A DNA stretch of 64,000 nt from Hybos culiciformis. Lineage: Eukaryota; Arthropoda; Insecta; Diptera; Hybotidae. The DNA is taken from the NCBI GenBank assembly GCA_964007475.1, contig OZ023273.1:61523834-61587833 (forward strand), given 5' to 3'. Below, in pieces: positions 1 through 12,500 of this stretch (position 1 is the first letter of the stretch; each line of letters begins with the position of its first letter). The translations under genes were made by a program, and so were the position numbers. A model generated the notes under the pieces. That model had not been told where the DNA came from and made no database searches. It worked only from the letters and a program-made list of their open reading frames with translations.

Positions 1-724
1 GTCTTTCTTAGAAGTTTTTGTAAAAACTTTCTATATATATTTAATATTTTATATTGAATTTATTTCACTTTTAGTCGAAAAGGTGACATTTCCTTAAGTC
101 ATAAGATATATTATGTTTATATTATATTTTTATTTCGTTTTTTTTCACAACATAATGCGCAAAAAATAAATAATTTTTGTGGCTTAGATTTTTTTGTTAT
201 TTAAGTTGAATAGCTTATCTGTCCAAACAAAAAATTTAATAACATAATTTTTTTTTCTAAAATAAAATAAAAACAAAATAAATCTTTTTTTTTTATTCTT
301 ATTTCAAATATTGTTCTTATGTAAAAACTTCTTTTTTTTTTTCATAATAATAATACGAAAAGCCTGTGCCTAATAAATTTATTTTATTTACGACTTCTTG
401 TCAACCGCATTCTAAAATTTCGGTCAAGATTTAAGAAAATTAAATTTTAATTAGATTAAATTGCAAAAATAACCGCAGTTAATATAATAATTTGTATATA
501 AATAAAAAAATTTTTAATCCATAATTTCTAGATTGTATGAAATTTCTTAAATCGAAGGAAAATTAGGAAATAGCTACCTCAATTTTTTTTAGGAAAAAAC
601 CAAACTATACTAAAAGTTCAAAAAAAAATCAATAAATGAATCTAGCTATGAAATTTCAATTATTACGAAACTTCTAACCAGCTAAAAACTTAACCACTAG
701 TTTTCTTATCAGTCCAAGTGTAAT
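1..724. other. AT-rich stretch without recognised features
   Basis: Very AT-rich sequence with homopolymer T and A runs. I see no open frame of note, no splice-bounded conserved exon and no terminal repeat structure on either strand. Confidence 0.5.
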
Positions 725-1219
725 ATAAATATTTTTAATGGGCATGTGGTCGGTATGTTGTATTTAGTAGTATAGAATTTAGATCGCTAAATGGAATATT
801 ATATGCGTCAATACACATGCAATCATTTAGATGCATCAGCGTGAATAATGAAATTATTTAGATTCATCAGCGTAAATAATGAAATCATTTAGATGTTCTT
901 ATAATATTTCAATACAGACAAATACCAAAAAAAAAAAAAAAAAAAAAAGTATATCAACTTTTTTTTTTTTTTTTTCATTGTAAATGTATAGACTGCAACT
1001 ACTTTACACATGCACATTAAAACAGTATATTGTATATGTTAACAAAATTTGTTATACAACTCGTTCTGTATTTACACAAAAACACATAGACACTTGTCAA
1101 TTTATATCACTCGACCTTCGGTCTCGTGATATAAGTATTGACTCGTGTCAATGTATTTTTGTGTATACAGAACTCTTAATTAATAACAAATTTAGTTTAC
1201 ATATACAATAATCTACTAT
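725..1219 (+). mobile_element. Foldback element, copy A (non-autonomous)
   Basis: From about 1021 to 1210 the sequence is a long imperfect palindrome centred on a hairpin near 1117, with CGACCTTCGGTCTCG at the tip. To its left are three degenerate tandem copies of a ~30-nt unit (about 822-895) and a 22-A run followed closely by a 17-T run (927-975). The same element lies in the opposite orientation at 16484-17236, with the same order of tandem units, spacer and palindrome; that comparison sets the ends. No coding capacity is visible. The superfamily is not clear because no clean target-site duplication was found. Confidence 0.65.
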
Positions 1220-2291
1220 AAAAAGGCTTTTTATTCTAAAAGATTTTTTTATTTTATCTGCTTCCTATATTAAAACAAAATTGAGAATATTTTGAGATTA
1301 GGAATATTTGCATAGTGTAAGAATTTTTTTTTATTCCTCATTAATTTTATAATTTTATTCTAATCAAAAATACAAAATAATGAACAAAACAGAAATATTC
1401 CAAGAAAACTTATACTTTGCTGACGTATATTTTGCGAATAAGCTATACTTAAAATTGTATTTCTTTGCTCTCAATTACCAAAAATTACCGGTTTTATCTA
1501 GACTAAACTTTTAACTTATTTTGTTTCATTCCACTCACATCAAAATCTCTTTGATGCACTACTAAAAAATAAACATAAATAAAATTATTTTTATAGAATA
1601 AAAAATTGTAAATAATTTTTTTAGTAAATCACTCAAAATAATATAAAACAGAAATTAACATAAAAAAATATCATTATCATTATCATTAATCACATAACAC
1701 CATCATAAAATAACATTTAAAAATGTAATAAATTAAGAATAATTTCAACGTATATTAGGAGTACTTTTTGATACTGTTGCTTTCAAGATTTATATACTAA
1801 ATTATGAGAAAATATGTAAACATAAATATAATATTTATACATAAAAATATACTATCGTGGACGAAATCGCATAATGACTAAGTCCATAATTATAATTTCT
1901 CAGTAAACAAAAAAAAACCTATAAAAATTTTGTTTTCAGCGATTTTATGATATTCTAATTGCTCAATTTATTAAGTTAAAAGTAAGTCAATTTTGTTGAA
2001 ATTCAAAAAACAATAATTTTTTTTCGAATATGAATCATAATAAACATAATTCAAATCATAATCGATAAAAATAGAGTTACTCACTTTTCCAGTTGTGTCG
2101 AACATATTTTGAGCCTATTATTGCAAAGATGTAAAAACTGAAAAAATTCGGTATTGAGAACTAGTAATCTTTACAAAGTTATTATATTTGAAAAAGTAAT
2201 CAATTGTTTTCTTAAATAGTAATTGTATGTAGAAAAATATTGATTACTTTTTTGCTTTGTATTTAAATATAGAAATATTTCAATTTTTATA
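1220..2291. other. AT-rich stretch without recognised features
   Basis: No coding exon or RNA gene recognised. A short TATCAT microsatellite-like run sits near 1670-1690. The rest is low-complexity AT-rich sequence. Confidence 0.45.
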
Positions 2292-2386
2292 ACCTAGCTC
2301 ATGGATATATAAACAGGATTGCTGACTCCTGAACAAATTTTATCAAAAGACATTCCTGAAAAGTATCCGTAGTTTCAATTGTGAAC

Positions 2387-2548
2387 TGACATAACCGCGA
2401 ATGTCATAACCGCGAAAAATTTTTGTCATAACCGCGAAATTTTTTTGTCATAACCGCGAAACTAGAATTTGTATGAGTTTCGCGGTTATAACAAACATTT
2501 TTTTGTAACCGCGAAACTAATTTTATTTTTGTCATAACCGCGAATTCG
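2387..2548. repeat. Array of a 15-nt CGCG-containing motif in both orientations
   Basis: TGTCATAACCGCGAA recurs about five times in the forward direction (starting near 2387, 2402, 2424, 2446 and 2530). One inverted copy (2479-2492) and one shortened copy lie between them, separated by short T-rich spacers. The last copy runs into a small palindrome around GCGAATTCGC. CGCG is rare in this AT-rich window, so the array stands out. It may be a set of subterminal protein-binding repeats of the surrounding element; this is inference. Confidence 0.75.
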
Positions 2549-2767
2549 CATAACAAATCGTTTTCTAGGACAACTTTTAAGTGGTCTCAAACTCAGAATC
2601 TATTACATATCTACAAATTATTAGCAATTATGTTTCTTTTTTCCGAATTCATTATTGTTAATATTATTTGAAATTAACTTTTATAGTAATTAGAATTCTT
2701 AAATTTGTTTAAAATAAATTTATTTTACAAGAAAGTTTTATTTATTTATTTCAAACCATATACTTTA

Positions 2768-4105
2768 TCTACCGTAATCCTCCGAAACGGCTTTACCGAT
2801 TTTTACCAAATTTTATATGCGTATTCAGTAGGTCTGAGAATCGGCTACTATCTATTTTCCATACCCCAGGGACCTCCCCCGGGGGCGGACTTCAAAAGTT
2901 CGTCCGATTTCATTAAATTTTTTTACGTAAAAAGAGGAAGTGATTACACACAAATTCCGTAACAAAAAATTTGTTGACCTCCTACCCAGGAACCTCCTAC
3001 CCAGGCACTTCCCATTTGGGCGGATTTTAAAAGTTCGTCCGATTTCATTCAAATTTGGTATGTAAAAAGAAGAACTGATTACACACAAATTTTGTAATAA
3101 AAAATTTGTTGACCTCCTACCCAGGAACCTCCTACCCAAACACTTCAAAAGTTCGTCCGATTTCATTCAAATTTGGTATTTAAAAAGAGGAACTGATTAC
3201 ACACAAATTTCGTAACAAAAAATTTGTTGACCTCCTACCATAGGGACCTCCCCTCGGGGCGGACTTCAAAAGTTCGTCCGATTTGATTCAAATTGGTACG
3301 TAAGAAGAGGAACTGATTACACACAAATTTAGTAACAAAAAATTTTTTGACCTCCTACCCAGAGACTTCCCCTGGGGGCGGACCTCAAAATTTCGTCCGA
3401 TTTCATTCAAATTTGGTATGTAAAAAGAAGAACTGATTACACAAAATTTGTTGACCTCCTACCCAGGGACCTCACCTGGGGGCGGACTTTAAAAGTTCGT
3501 CCGATTTCATTCAAATTTGGCATGTAAAAAGAGGAAATAATTACACACAAATTTCGTAACAAAAAATTTATTGACCTCCTACCCTAGGGGAGGATTTCAA
3601 AAGTTTGTCCGATTTCATTTAAATATGGTACATAAAAATGATTAAACACACGAATTTCGTAACAAAAAATTTGGCCCCCTCTTCGAATATATAGAAATCA
3701 ATTTCTTTATTACTAATAACTACAAAATATTAAAAACTAAACCACTCAACCGATCGTTTCGAAATTTACACCGCCTCTTTGTCCCGAGATCGTTATAGGC
3801 TATTTTAAATTTGAATGGCACCCTACCCAGAAATCCTTCTGCAAAAGTTCTTCCGATTTCACTCAAATTTGATTCATAAAAAGAGGAAATGGATAAAAAC
3901 ACAAATTTGGTTTGGTTTGGAAACCTGTTTAAGGGGAGGATTTCATACAATTTAAGTGTTGAATAAGTCGAAATGATAAATATTAATTCTTAGATATTTT
4001 CCCAAATTTATAAAATAACTAGCTCTTATATTGTTCATCAATCTGACAACAAAAATTTCACTTAAAACGTGTGTTTCACAACAACGTGTGTGCGGGTACA
4101 GCTAG
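2768..4105 (+). mobile_element. Helitron-like non-autonomous element
   Basis: The 5' edge begins TCTACCG directly after an A. The 3' edge ends in GGGTACAGCTAG followed by T. This fits the Helitron pattern of 5' TC, 3' CTRR and insertion between A and T. The interior opens with a CCGAAACGG...ACCGATTTTTA block of the kind common at the start of insect Helitron-like repeats, then continues as a tandem array. No Rep/helicase coding is present. The exact 5' end is uncertain, and I did not find a strong 3' hairpin. Confidence 0.45.
2870..3680 (+). repeat. Tandem array of ~104-134-bp units
   Basis: The block CGTCCGATTTCATT (with small changes) starts near 2901, 3036, 3154, 3274, 3394, 3498 and 3606, giving seven units spaced 104-134 bp apart. 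A decayed eighth lies near 3850. Each unit also carries a GACCTCCTACCCAGG block and a GATTACACACAAATTT block. The unit's GC-rich part reads through in several frames, which explains spurious open frames here. Confidence 0.85.
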
Positions 4106-4814
4106 TAATTTTATGTTTTTTATATTGACATAATACTATAGTCGGCTACAGTTTGTAACAGTCGGCCAAACAAATTAACTTGATTTTTGTATTTATTATA
4201 TTTATTTCATTATTTTCAACATTTCTTTTTCATTTTCATTTTGAAATAATAATGATTTCTGGAACTTTGTTAAAAATGTAAAAAATGAAATATGACGCAT
4301 TAAAAGATATGCCCTTATAAAATTAATGAAGTATATGATCTTAGCAGATTTAACCAAATTAAATGTCAAATCGGTTTTTTTTCTAGGACAGGAATTTTTT
4401 GGCTTGCAGAAAAGGGAGATTCTACGTACAAGACGAAAATACTTATGGAACGTACTCAAAGTGTAAACAAATTTAAAGACATAAAATCAGTGTTAAATTC
4501 CTTTTTTAAAGCGATTATGTCGGAAAAACTTAGCCTTAAATCGGAAAATATTTTGGAAAAAATCGGTATATCTGAGCTCCCCCAAGGAGTTTTATCTTTG
4601 CAGTCGGCATTTTTTGTATAAAAATATTTTTCGGTCAACAATTTTTAAGGCAGGAATTGATTATTCAGCTGAAAACGTAAATTAATTTTTTTCTTTTTTT
4701 TTGAATATTTAACAGATATCAGGAAAATTCATTGGAAGAATTTATTTTTCTTTTAACAGGACCACGAGCTCATTAGAACCAAGTTCTGTTCCAATATTCG
4801 GAAAGGGAATTCAG

Positions 4815-5339
4815 GGCGATAGTGCCGTTTCCTTGAAACTCTCAGAATGGGATGAAACTTTAAGGGGAGGTAGAGACGGTGCCCAAACTCCCAAAACTGA
4901 AATCAGTTCTTGGGGTAAAGGCCCCGTTTCGGAGATACGCCCCCCCCCCAATGTTTTCATACATTTTTGTATGGGAAATTTTTTTTTTTGCCCGATTGGC
5001 CCTATTTTTTCGGAAAAGGATAAAGCGGGTGCCCCAAAACAAGAGGGGGGTGTGGGGGCGGCGGACGGGCGGTCTGGTGGTTGGTCAGCGGGATTTACCG
5101 CCCCCCACCCTCCACTTGTGTTTTGGGGCACCCCCTACACTCTCTACAAAAAAAATGGGCAAATCGACCAAAAAAAAAATTGCCCATACAAAATGTATGA
5201 ACATTTTGGGGGGCTCTATCTCCGAAACGGGGCGTTTGCCCCAAGAACTGATTTCAGTTTTCGGAGTTTTAGGCACCGCCTCTACCCCCGTCCAAGTTTC
5301 AGCCCATTCTGAGAGTTTCAAGGAAACGGCAGTTTAGCC
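4815..5339. mobile_element. GC-rich foldback MITE, 525 bp, 8-bp target duplication
   Basis: The whole element folds on itself. Each arm is roughly 250 bp with a short centre near 5065-5090. The outermost ~130 bp of the arms are well conserved, both containing TGCCGTTTCCTTGAAACTCT. It is flanked by GAATTCAG at 4807-4814 and 5340-5347, an 8-bp direct repeat that looks like a target-site duplication. It is a sharp GC-rich island in AT-rich DNA. Overlapping open frames on both strands mirror each other and are by-products of the arms. An 8-bp duplication fits hAT or P-like transposition, but the ends do not identify a family. Confidence 0.8.
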
Positions 5340-5819
5340 GAATTCAGTTTTCTGAAATTATTGCAGAAAACTCGTAAAATAATTTTAATAATGGTATTAT
5401 TTAGAATTAAAATCTTATATCTACATTTTTATATTGGAAAAAAATTAAACTATTTTACTTAAAAGATAAATAATCAAAATTGTTCCCGATGAATTTACCA
5501 TATTTCAGTTTATAAATTAATAAACGTAAACAACATAAGGGACTAACCTAGCGGTGGTAAGTGATACTATGGATATTTTTTAGGAACGAAAATTTTCTAT
5601 GAGTCAAAAATCCTGTTTATATATTCGTGCCTAGCTCTAAAGGCATAAATGTTAAAAAAGTAGATTTTCACATATGTGAAAAAAAATATGGTTTTACTTA
5701 ACTGTGTCTGATTTTTTGCACTGAAGCTATTTAAGAGACTAAACCTGATCCTGATGATTAGAGCACACTTATACATATTTTTAATTTATAATTACAAAGG
5801 TCCTATGTGCAACAAATCA

Positions 5820-5963
5820 TCCGTCATGGTGTGGTCGTATTGCCCTTATCCTATGTCATGTACGGTCGTGGGTTCGATTCCCACCTTGGACTGGAATTCG
5901 TGTTAATCTTTCAATTTGTATCACTTGAATTAAGTGTTTGTGTTGTTTAAAAAAAAAAAAAAA
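5820..5963 (+). mobile_element. tRNA-derived SINE, copy 1
   Basis: The 5' part resembles a tRNA: a T-arm-like GTGGGTTCGATTCCCAC contains a perfect B-box (GGTTCGATTCC), and an A-box-like segment lies upstream around 5828-5842. A unique body follows, ending GTGTTTGTGTTG and then an A run at 5950-5963. A second copy on the opposite strand at 15080-15212 matches along the whole body, which makes this an interspersed SINE and not a tRNA gene. Confidence 0.75.
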
Positions 5964-8619
5964 TGTATAAAAGATAGTATTTTTTTTATCTTCTTGTCGC
6001 GTTTTTTTCCACTTTAAAACTATATTCATGGAATATTTTTTTGTTTGTTTATAGTTTTTTATTTCATCTTGTTATTTATTATATATTTATTATATGTCAA
6101 ATTTACAAAAGAAAAATTAGAAATAAGTGATTAAAATATTAGATTCTGTTTTACGGTGTCCTTAACTGAAGATCTCTAACCTCTTGTAAAACCTTTTGTA
6201 TTTGTTTATTTTTTTTAATCTGCAAATATGATATTTATAGTTTTTTCTAATTTTTCATTCCATTTTATTCATGGAATATTATTTAGTCATTCAAAAACCT
6301 AAATAATAAACATTATATTTTGACTTTGAAATCATAATAATAATTCAAATAATGTTCATTACCATAAGAAGAAAAATTCAAATAAAAAAATTTTAACATT
6401 ATTTTTGGTTTTTAATCTTGATATAAAACAGATGGTAAAATAAGCGGTAGTTGAGCGGATAATAGCAATCTTAAAATTTTTTTGGTTGTCCTAAATTTCA
6501 ATTTCGGTTAAAAATGAGAAAATTGATTGAATTCAACAATTCTTTTTTTTTTGAAATTTTGATACAAATTACGTATTTATTTTAATATGAACTATTCCAA
6601 TAGAAATAGAGGACATTAGATTAATAATGAATAATAAACTCTACGCCATCACCTGAAAAGAATTTGAAAATCTAAATTTCAAATTCATAATGCAGATAAA
6701 CGGTTTGTTTCTAAATATCCCAATCATATCTGAAAATAAGAAGATCAAACAGCAACCTCCGTCAAAGCAACTTTTCGTGTAGCAGGTGCAGAAAGCGATG
6801 CTGAAAGCAATGAATCAAACAGATATGTTAGAGTTTTAGTCATGCTGAAGTTTATATGCATGTTTATTATAAATGATATTATTATTAAATAATAATTTTA
6901 TATGTGATGTACATACTTTTAAAATGTGATTATAAAATTAAAAGAATGAGTTACTCATGATAATAATTTAAATGGTCTTAAACTGATGAATACTGGTTTT
7001 ATCTAATCTGGGCTTTATCTTAATTTTGTTGAATATTTTTTCGTAAAGTAAATTTTTAAATATTTTTTTCTCGGATTAATTTCCTCTGACAAAAGATTTT
7101 TTTTTTTAAAAAAGGAAAATTAAAACTAAATCTGAACTAAGGACGCATAAATACTTAATAATACATAATAAACTAACGTATAAAAGCCACAATGAACAAA
7201 CTTATCGAAAAATTATGTTTTTTTAAAAAAAATTTTTTAAATTATTTCACTTTCTAATCTTCATAGCTTATAAAACAAAAATATAAACCAAATCCAATGT
7301 TAATTCTGAATTATTGATCAGTTTTGTTTTAAGTAAACGGTCATACGATATATAATTGAATAATATTAATTTTGTTAAATTATTCAACAGATTGATTAAT
7401 TATTTTTCTTTCGTTGGAATTGGTTAAGTGATAAGTTAGTTCATTTTTAATTTTCAATTTGCCAATTTTTCTTTTTATTTTCGTTTTGATGTCATAATCG
7501 TATAATATATTGTAAAATATTGATAAAGAAAAAAGAGCTGATAATAATATATTATCAATAACATTATTAGCAAAGTACTTTGATTTAGGTGTATTATGAG
7601 CTGCTGATGATTAAAAACAAGAATAAAAAACTTTTATGATAATAATAAAAGAAAAATAAATTAATAAACTTGAAAGTAGTTCAATAAAAATTATGACAAT
7701 AATTGATTTTTTGCGATAATTAAATTTAAAATTTATTGCTAAAGATCAATTTCATTTTCGATATGCCTATCTTGTTTACAACGAAACAAGACGAACTTTT
7801 TTGATAATAAATAATAATAAAGTATTACTTAGTAGAACAAATTAACGAATTATCTTTTGTGATAATAAGCCCATTGACATTAATTTTTTAACCACAGATA
7901 ATTAAGTTCTTTGAAGTTTAATTTTATAAATAAACAAAAATATTCTTAACTTAGAACTTTTTTTTTATAGAAAAATTTTTCAGTTTTACATTTTTGTTCT
8001 GATAAGAAAAATCGTGACATAACTTTTAAGCACAATTAACAAGGTTGAATGAAAATTTATTTTTAGAATTTTAACTTTCAACATAAACTAAAACTAAAGA
8101 TGAATTTGCATTTTCATAAAGTTAATATGTATATATCTATATATATAATTTAAAAGTGCAATAAATTCACAAAGGTGTTTGAACTAGTTTTGTTATAATT
8201 TCAAGGATTGAAAAAAAAAATTAATTTATATTTTCGTGTTTGAAATATGGTTATTTTTTAACTTTCTTGACGTAAAAATTGAACTATTTTAAGTATATAA
8301 TTTTCTTTTTCTCCTATAAGTTAATTACGAATAATGTGCAAATATTATATGATGAAAATCAATGATGAAAATATATTTCAGAAAGAATAAATTTTGTTTT
8401 AAAGTAAGGAAAAAAAATTTGAATTATCTGTCAATGAAACCTAGCGTCCGTCTATAAATATTTTATTTTATATATAAATTACGCAATAATGAAGATAAAT
8501 ATTTGCTTTGTTTTGATAAAAAGCAACAAAATGTTATGAGATTATTTTTAACAATATAATAAGACAACCATTTAGGTTTATATTTTTATTAAACACAATT
8601 AAGAATTTTTAATGATCTT
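5964..8619. other. AT-rich stretch without recognised features
   Basis: Long AT-rich sequence. I found no conserved exon, RNA gene or clear terminal repeat on either strand. Confidence 0.45.
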
Positions 8620-8777
8620 TTTTTAGCCCGTTTTCCATTAAAAATAAAAAAAACGGACTATATTTTCATTTCATGTGCGTCCGTCCGTCCGCTCGCTAGT
8701 AAAATACTTATAACTTTTGAACAGGCAAAGCGATTTTCATGCTTTAAAAAACAAAACACGTATTCGTTTACTCCATC
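8620..8777. repeat. Interspersed repeat fragment (CGTCCGTCCGTCCG-containing)
   Basis: A segment with TTTCCATTAAAAATAAAAAA followed by a CGTCCGTCCGTCCG tract and an ACTTATAACTTTTGAA block. A related segment with the same order (TTTCCATCAAAAATAAAAAA, then CGTCTGTCCGTCTGTCTG) occurs at 22870-22965. The repeat appears to continue at 9593-9760, on the other side of the inserted element at 8778-9593. Confidence 0.5.
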
Positions 8778-9593
8778 TTAGGGTATCTAAATATCCGACC
8801 TATTTGATTATCCGGACATCGAATACATAAAAAAAATTATCCGGATATCCGGATAATTAAAATAAATAATAAGAAATATTTTTAATTTGCGGTATTGAAT
8901 TCAAATTAATAAAAATAGTAACAAATAATAGAATAGTAATAAAAGTAGAATTATTAATACATTTCATTAATGAATGAAATAAATGAAATGATTAAATGAA
9001 ATAAAGTAATAAATTAAATTATTGTTTCATATTTATAAATGCCTATTTTAAAAAAACAATTACATTAAAAGTCTCGAAATTGAGTCGAGCTCTAATTTTT
9101 TGTCCTGGTGAGACCCGCAATAGAAACACGCGCTCCGTTGCTGTGGATGTAGGTTTAGTTGTTAATAATGCGCGATATTATAATATTTAAATTGTCTGTC
9201 CTTTTTTTATAATTATTTAAATAGAGGAATCTTTTTTCAGCAACGTTGTACTTTCTTCATTTTACTTCTCAACATGGGTAATTGAAAAAATCGCATCGTC
9301 AAGTTGTTTCTGCAGTGACGATTTGTTACAAAATGCACTATTTAGAGTTTCATCTTCTTCACTTTCAATAGTAGTTTCTTTAATGATTTCCTTACAGGTT
9401 ACTATGTGAGCATATTTGAATGTTCTTTAAAAAAATGAATGTTTTTTTATTTAAAATAGCAAGATTATTTACAAAATAAAGGGTATTATAGTATTCGGAT
9501 AATTGCAAATAAATATCCGGATAATCGAATAGTTAAAATGTGTCGAATAATCCGGATAGTTCGATATCTGCATATCCGGATTATAAACCCTAA
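8778..9593. mobile_element. Decayed TTAGGGT-ended DNA transposon rich in TATCCGGATA motifs
   Basis: The left end begins TTAGGGTATCTAAATATCCG; the right end, read in reverse complement, begins TTAGGGTTTATAATCCGGAT. Both ends carry several ATCCGGAT-type palindromes. The interior has an open stretch of about 55 codons on the minus strand around 9265-9425, possibly a decayed protein-coding part; I could not match it to a known transposase. The ends resemble hAT-like MITEs, but I saw no clean 8-bp duplication. Confidence 0.5.
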
Positions 9594-12500
9594 TCTCAAC
9601 TACCAGATTCTACCATTTCTGGTTTCGGAGATAGAAGCTCTTAATCAGCCGAAGATCTAAATAACTTTCATATAAAATTTTGAAAAAATTTCAATTTTAT
9701 GAATTCTGATTAAAATAAGTATAGTGGGTATAGGTCGATTAGAGAGGAACTTAGAAAAATGGTTAACGCCCAAGGATTCGGAATAGTGTATTGGGTAGAT
9801 AGATGTCGATTAGAGGTACTTAAAGAACTCGGACTCGGTTTGAAAGGGACTCTAAAAAATATGTTCACAGTTCCTTATCTTAATATTAAAGTTTCATTCG
9901 AATTTTCTAGAACTTTATCCAGCAAAAGAAAACTCATACAAATGCTAAGAGTTGTTGATTACTTAATCCTTAATGTTTAATATTGGAAAACTCAGTTTGG
10001 ATAATAAAAAATACAGGTAAAATTGCTACATTTTTTTTAATTTTCAACTTTCTAGAAAAACTATTACTATAATAACTATATTTTCAAGTGTGTGTATCTT
10101 TTTTTACTTAACTTAAATATATTATACATATATTACTGAAACTTTCTTGAGTATAGATCAAAGCGAAAAAAAATATTAATCTTAGGTTAAGTGCGAAAAA
10201 AGAAGTTTTAATTCATGGACTTCAATATCGACATGAGATGTGTGATATACATTATGTCGTTAATGTAAACAATAAATGTATCTAAAAAAACGTCATAATG
10301 TCTACAGACTTTACGTCGTATTTTTCCATTATGACGTTTTAAAAAACGAGATATTAGGCATTAAGACGTTTCGCTCTTATACATTTGACGTTATTAAAGC
10401 ATCATGCCATTAGTTTTTTCTTCAAACAACTAAAAATTTATTAATTGTAAGTAAATAACATTAAAGAATACAGAACATTATCTGAAACGACCTATATACT
10501 AAAAAAACAAAAACTTAAGACAAATTTAACATTAAAATATGAAAATTATGTATGGATTAGTTCTTATGCATGAATGTATTATATTATTATTAGCGAATTT
10601 TGAACCGATAAAATTACTTGATTATTTATTTTGAATATTAGGTAAACTAACAAATAAATACATAATATTTTATATTTCGATTTCCGATTTCTAAGTTATG
10701 ACAAGGTACATTTAAAAATTTGAATTTAAAATCGTCAAAGTGAAAATAGACAAAGAATCGTTCTGAACTATAATAACCTACAAGAAAAAAAATGTTTAAA
10801 TCGTGTTCTTTTTACGAATTCAAAATTCTAATCGTAGAACATTATCTCGACAAAATTTTTCAAATTAAACAAACATCAATATGTCTTCTATACTGTTATA
10901 CTATCAACTTGAGGGCACTGTATACTGTTTACAATAAACTATCAAACTAAATTAGAAATTATATGTACATATAGTTAGGTGTTTATAACAAACGCAAATT
11001 ATTTGAATTTAAATTATTATTATTTTAATGAATTAAAGATAAGTAAAAGACCACATTGTTAAAATTTATTACAAACAAAAATCATATTATTTTTTTTTAA
11101 AAACAATATTATAACTTTGTGTATATATAAATTAAAATAAAAAAAATTATTATAATTATAAAAATAATTTATAAATGAAAAGTATTTAATTTTTTATTGA
11201 AAATTCAAAATTCTCTAAAGTATTAAAAAAAAAATTATTCAAATCACTCAACAAGAATCTACTAATTGAAATTTTAATTTTATTGTTTACTAATAGTAAA
11301 AATGAATGTATTTACCTACTGTGTACAAGTATATACATTATACATACAACAAAAAATGAATTGGGAAACCTTCAAAAATTCTATTAGACGTACTTGACAA
11401 AGATGTGGCCTTCAAAAATGATTACCATGATTAAAAAATGTTCGACTATTGGTATATATTATGTATTTTACATATTAAAGTAGGAGGAAGACATTACTTT
11501 TAAAATCAAATGTAATGCTTGTTTTTAAAATTAAATCTCAAAAATCTATATTTAAATAGTTTCTAAACTTTAAGACTTCAATTGATATTCTTTGATTTAC
11601 ACTTAAATGTCTTAAATACTTTACACACGAAATGCATACGAAATATGCGAATTTTAAAGAGTTTTCACATAGGCCTATTTTATAACCTGTACTTTTTTTA
11701 ATTTTTTGTTTACCATGATTAAAGTTAGGTGAAAACATTAAAAATGTTTCCAGAAATATATTTTTTTTTAGAAAAATAATCAAAAAAATTGGTAATTTCG
11801 AAATACTGCGAAAACCCATGTTACTAATTTTAGAATAAGTTGTTTGAATTAATTTGAAAATAATTAGGAAATGCCTCTAAAAATGTTGTTTACAAATTCC
11901 TTTTCATTGGGAAAGGGAGAGGTATAGCATCCTTTTATTTTATAATATTGTTTTTCTGTGAATTGTTTTTCTCGGAAATATTTTTCTTCTTGATCGTTTT
12001 TCCTCGAATTATTTTTCTACAGATGTTCCTAGAAACATTGAAAAATTATTAGAATTTTTTATGTCAATGAAATTCGTTTGAAATTACATACTCCCATAAA
12101 ATCTCTTGTATAGCTATATTGTGTTTATTTTATCTTTCAAAATAGTGCCATCTTCATTATATAAAACTAAAAAAAACGCTAGTTGTACAAATAATACCAA
12201 TGTATCATACAATTATTGGTTCATTTTAATTTTCAATACTAATAGCTCCGTCATAATTAGATTATGTGAAAATAATTTCAATTTGATTTCTTGCATAAGC
12301 CTTTTCAATACACTTATCGGAAGGACTAATACAATAATATAATACGTTCATAATCATAACTATACAATTATAATAATATATCATAACTATATACAAATAT
12401 AATATTTTGTATGTCAAACAATAAACTAAAATGATTCATTTTCCATTAAATTCAAAGTAAACTAGTCGCTAATAAATTTAATTAGCGAAAATAGTTTGTA

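Larger units (their letters stand above)
2292..5640. mobile_element. Composite transposon island bounded by ~80-bp inverted repeats
   Basis: The left edge (2292-2380) and the right edge (5563-5640) are imperfect inverted copies of each other. Both share AATATATAAACAGGAT-like and GACTC blocks in the same order when one is reverse-complemented. Between them lie a CGCG-motif array, a Helitron-like element and a GC-rich foldback, so the outer element looks like an old host into which others inserted. No transposase frame is recognisable. The inverted repeats are seen directly; a single original element is an inference. Confidence 0.5.

Noticed and set aside
4811..5337. Several overlapping open frames of 60-159 codons on both strands
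   Set aside because: They mirror each other because the region is one large inverted repeat; compositions are proline/glycine-rich by-products of GC-rich arms and match no family.
5820..5900. A possible tRNA gene (good T-arm)
   Set aside because: No full cloverleaf or acceptor stem; the second copy and A tail show it is a SINE.
9759..9980. 73-codon open frame
   Set aside because: Lies in a duplicated GTCGATTAGAG-containing repeat, with no family motif.
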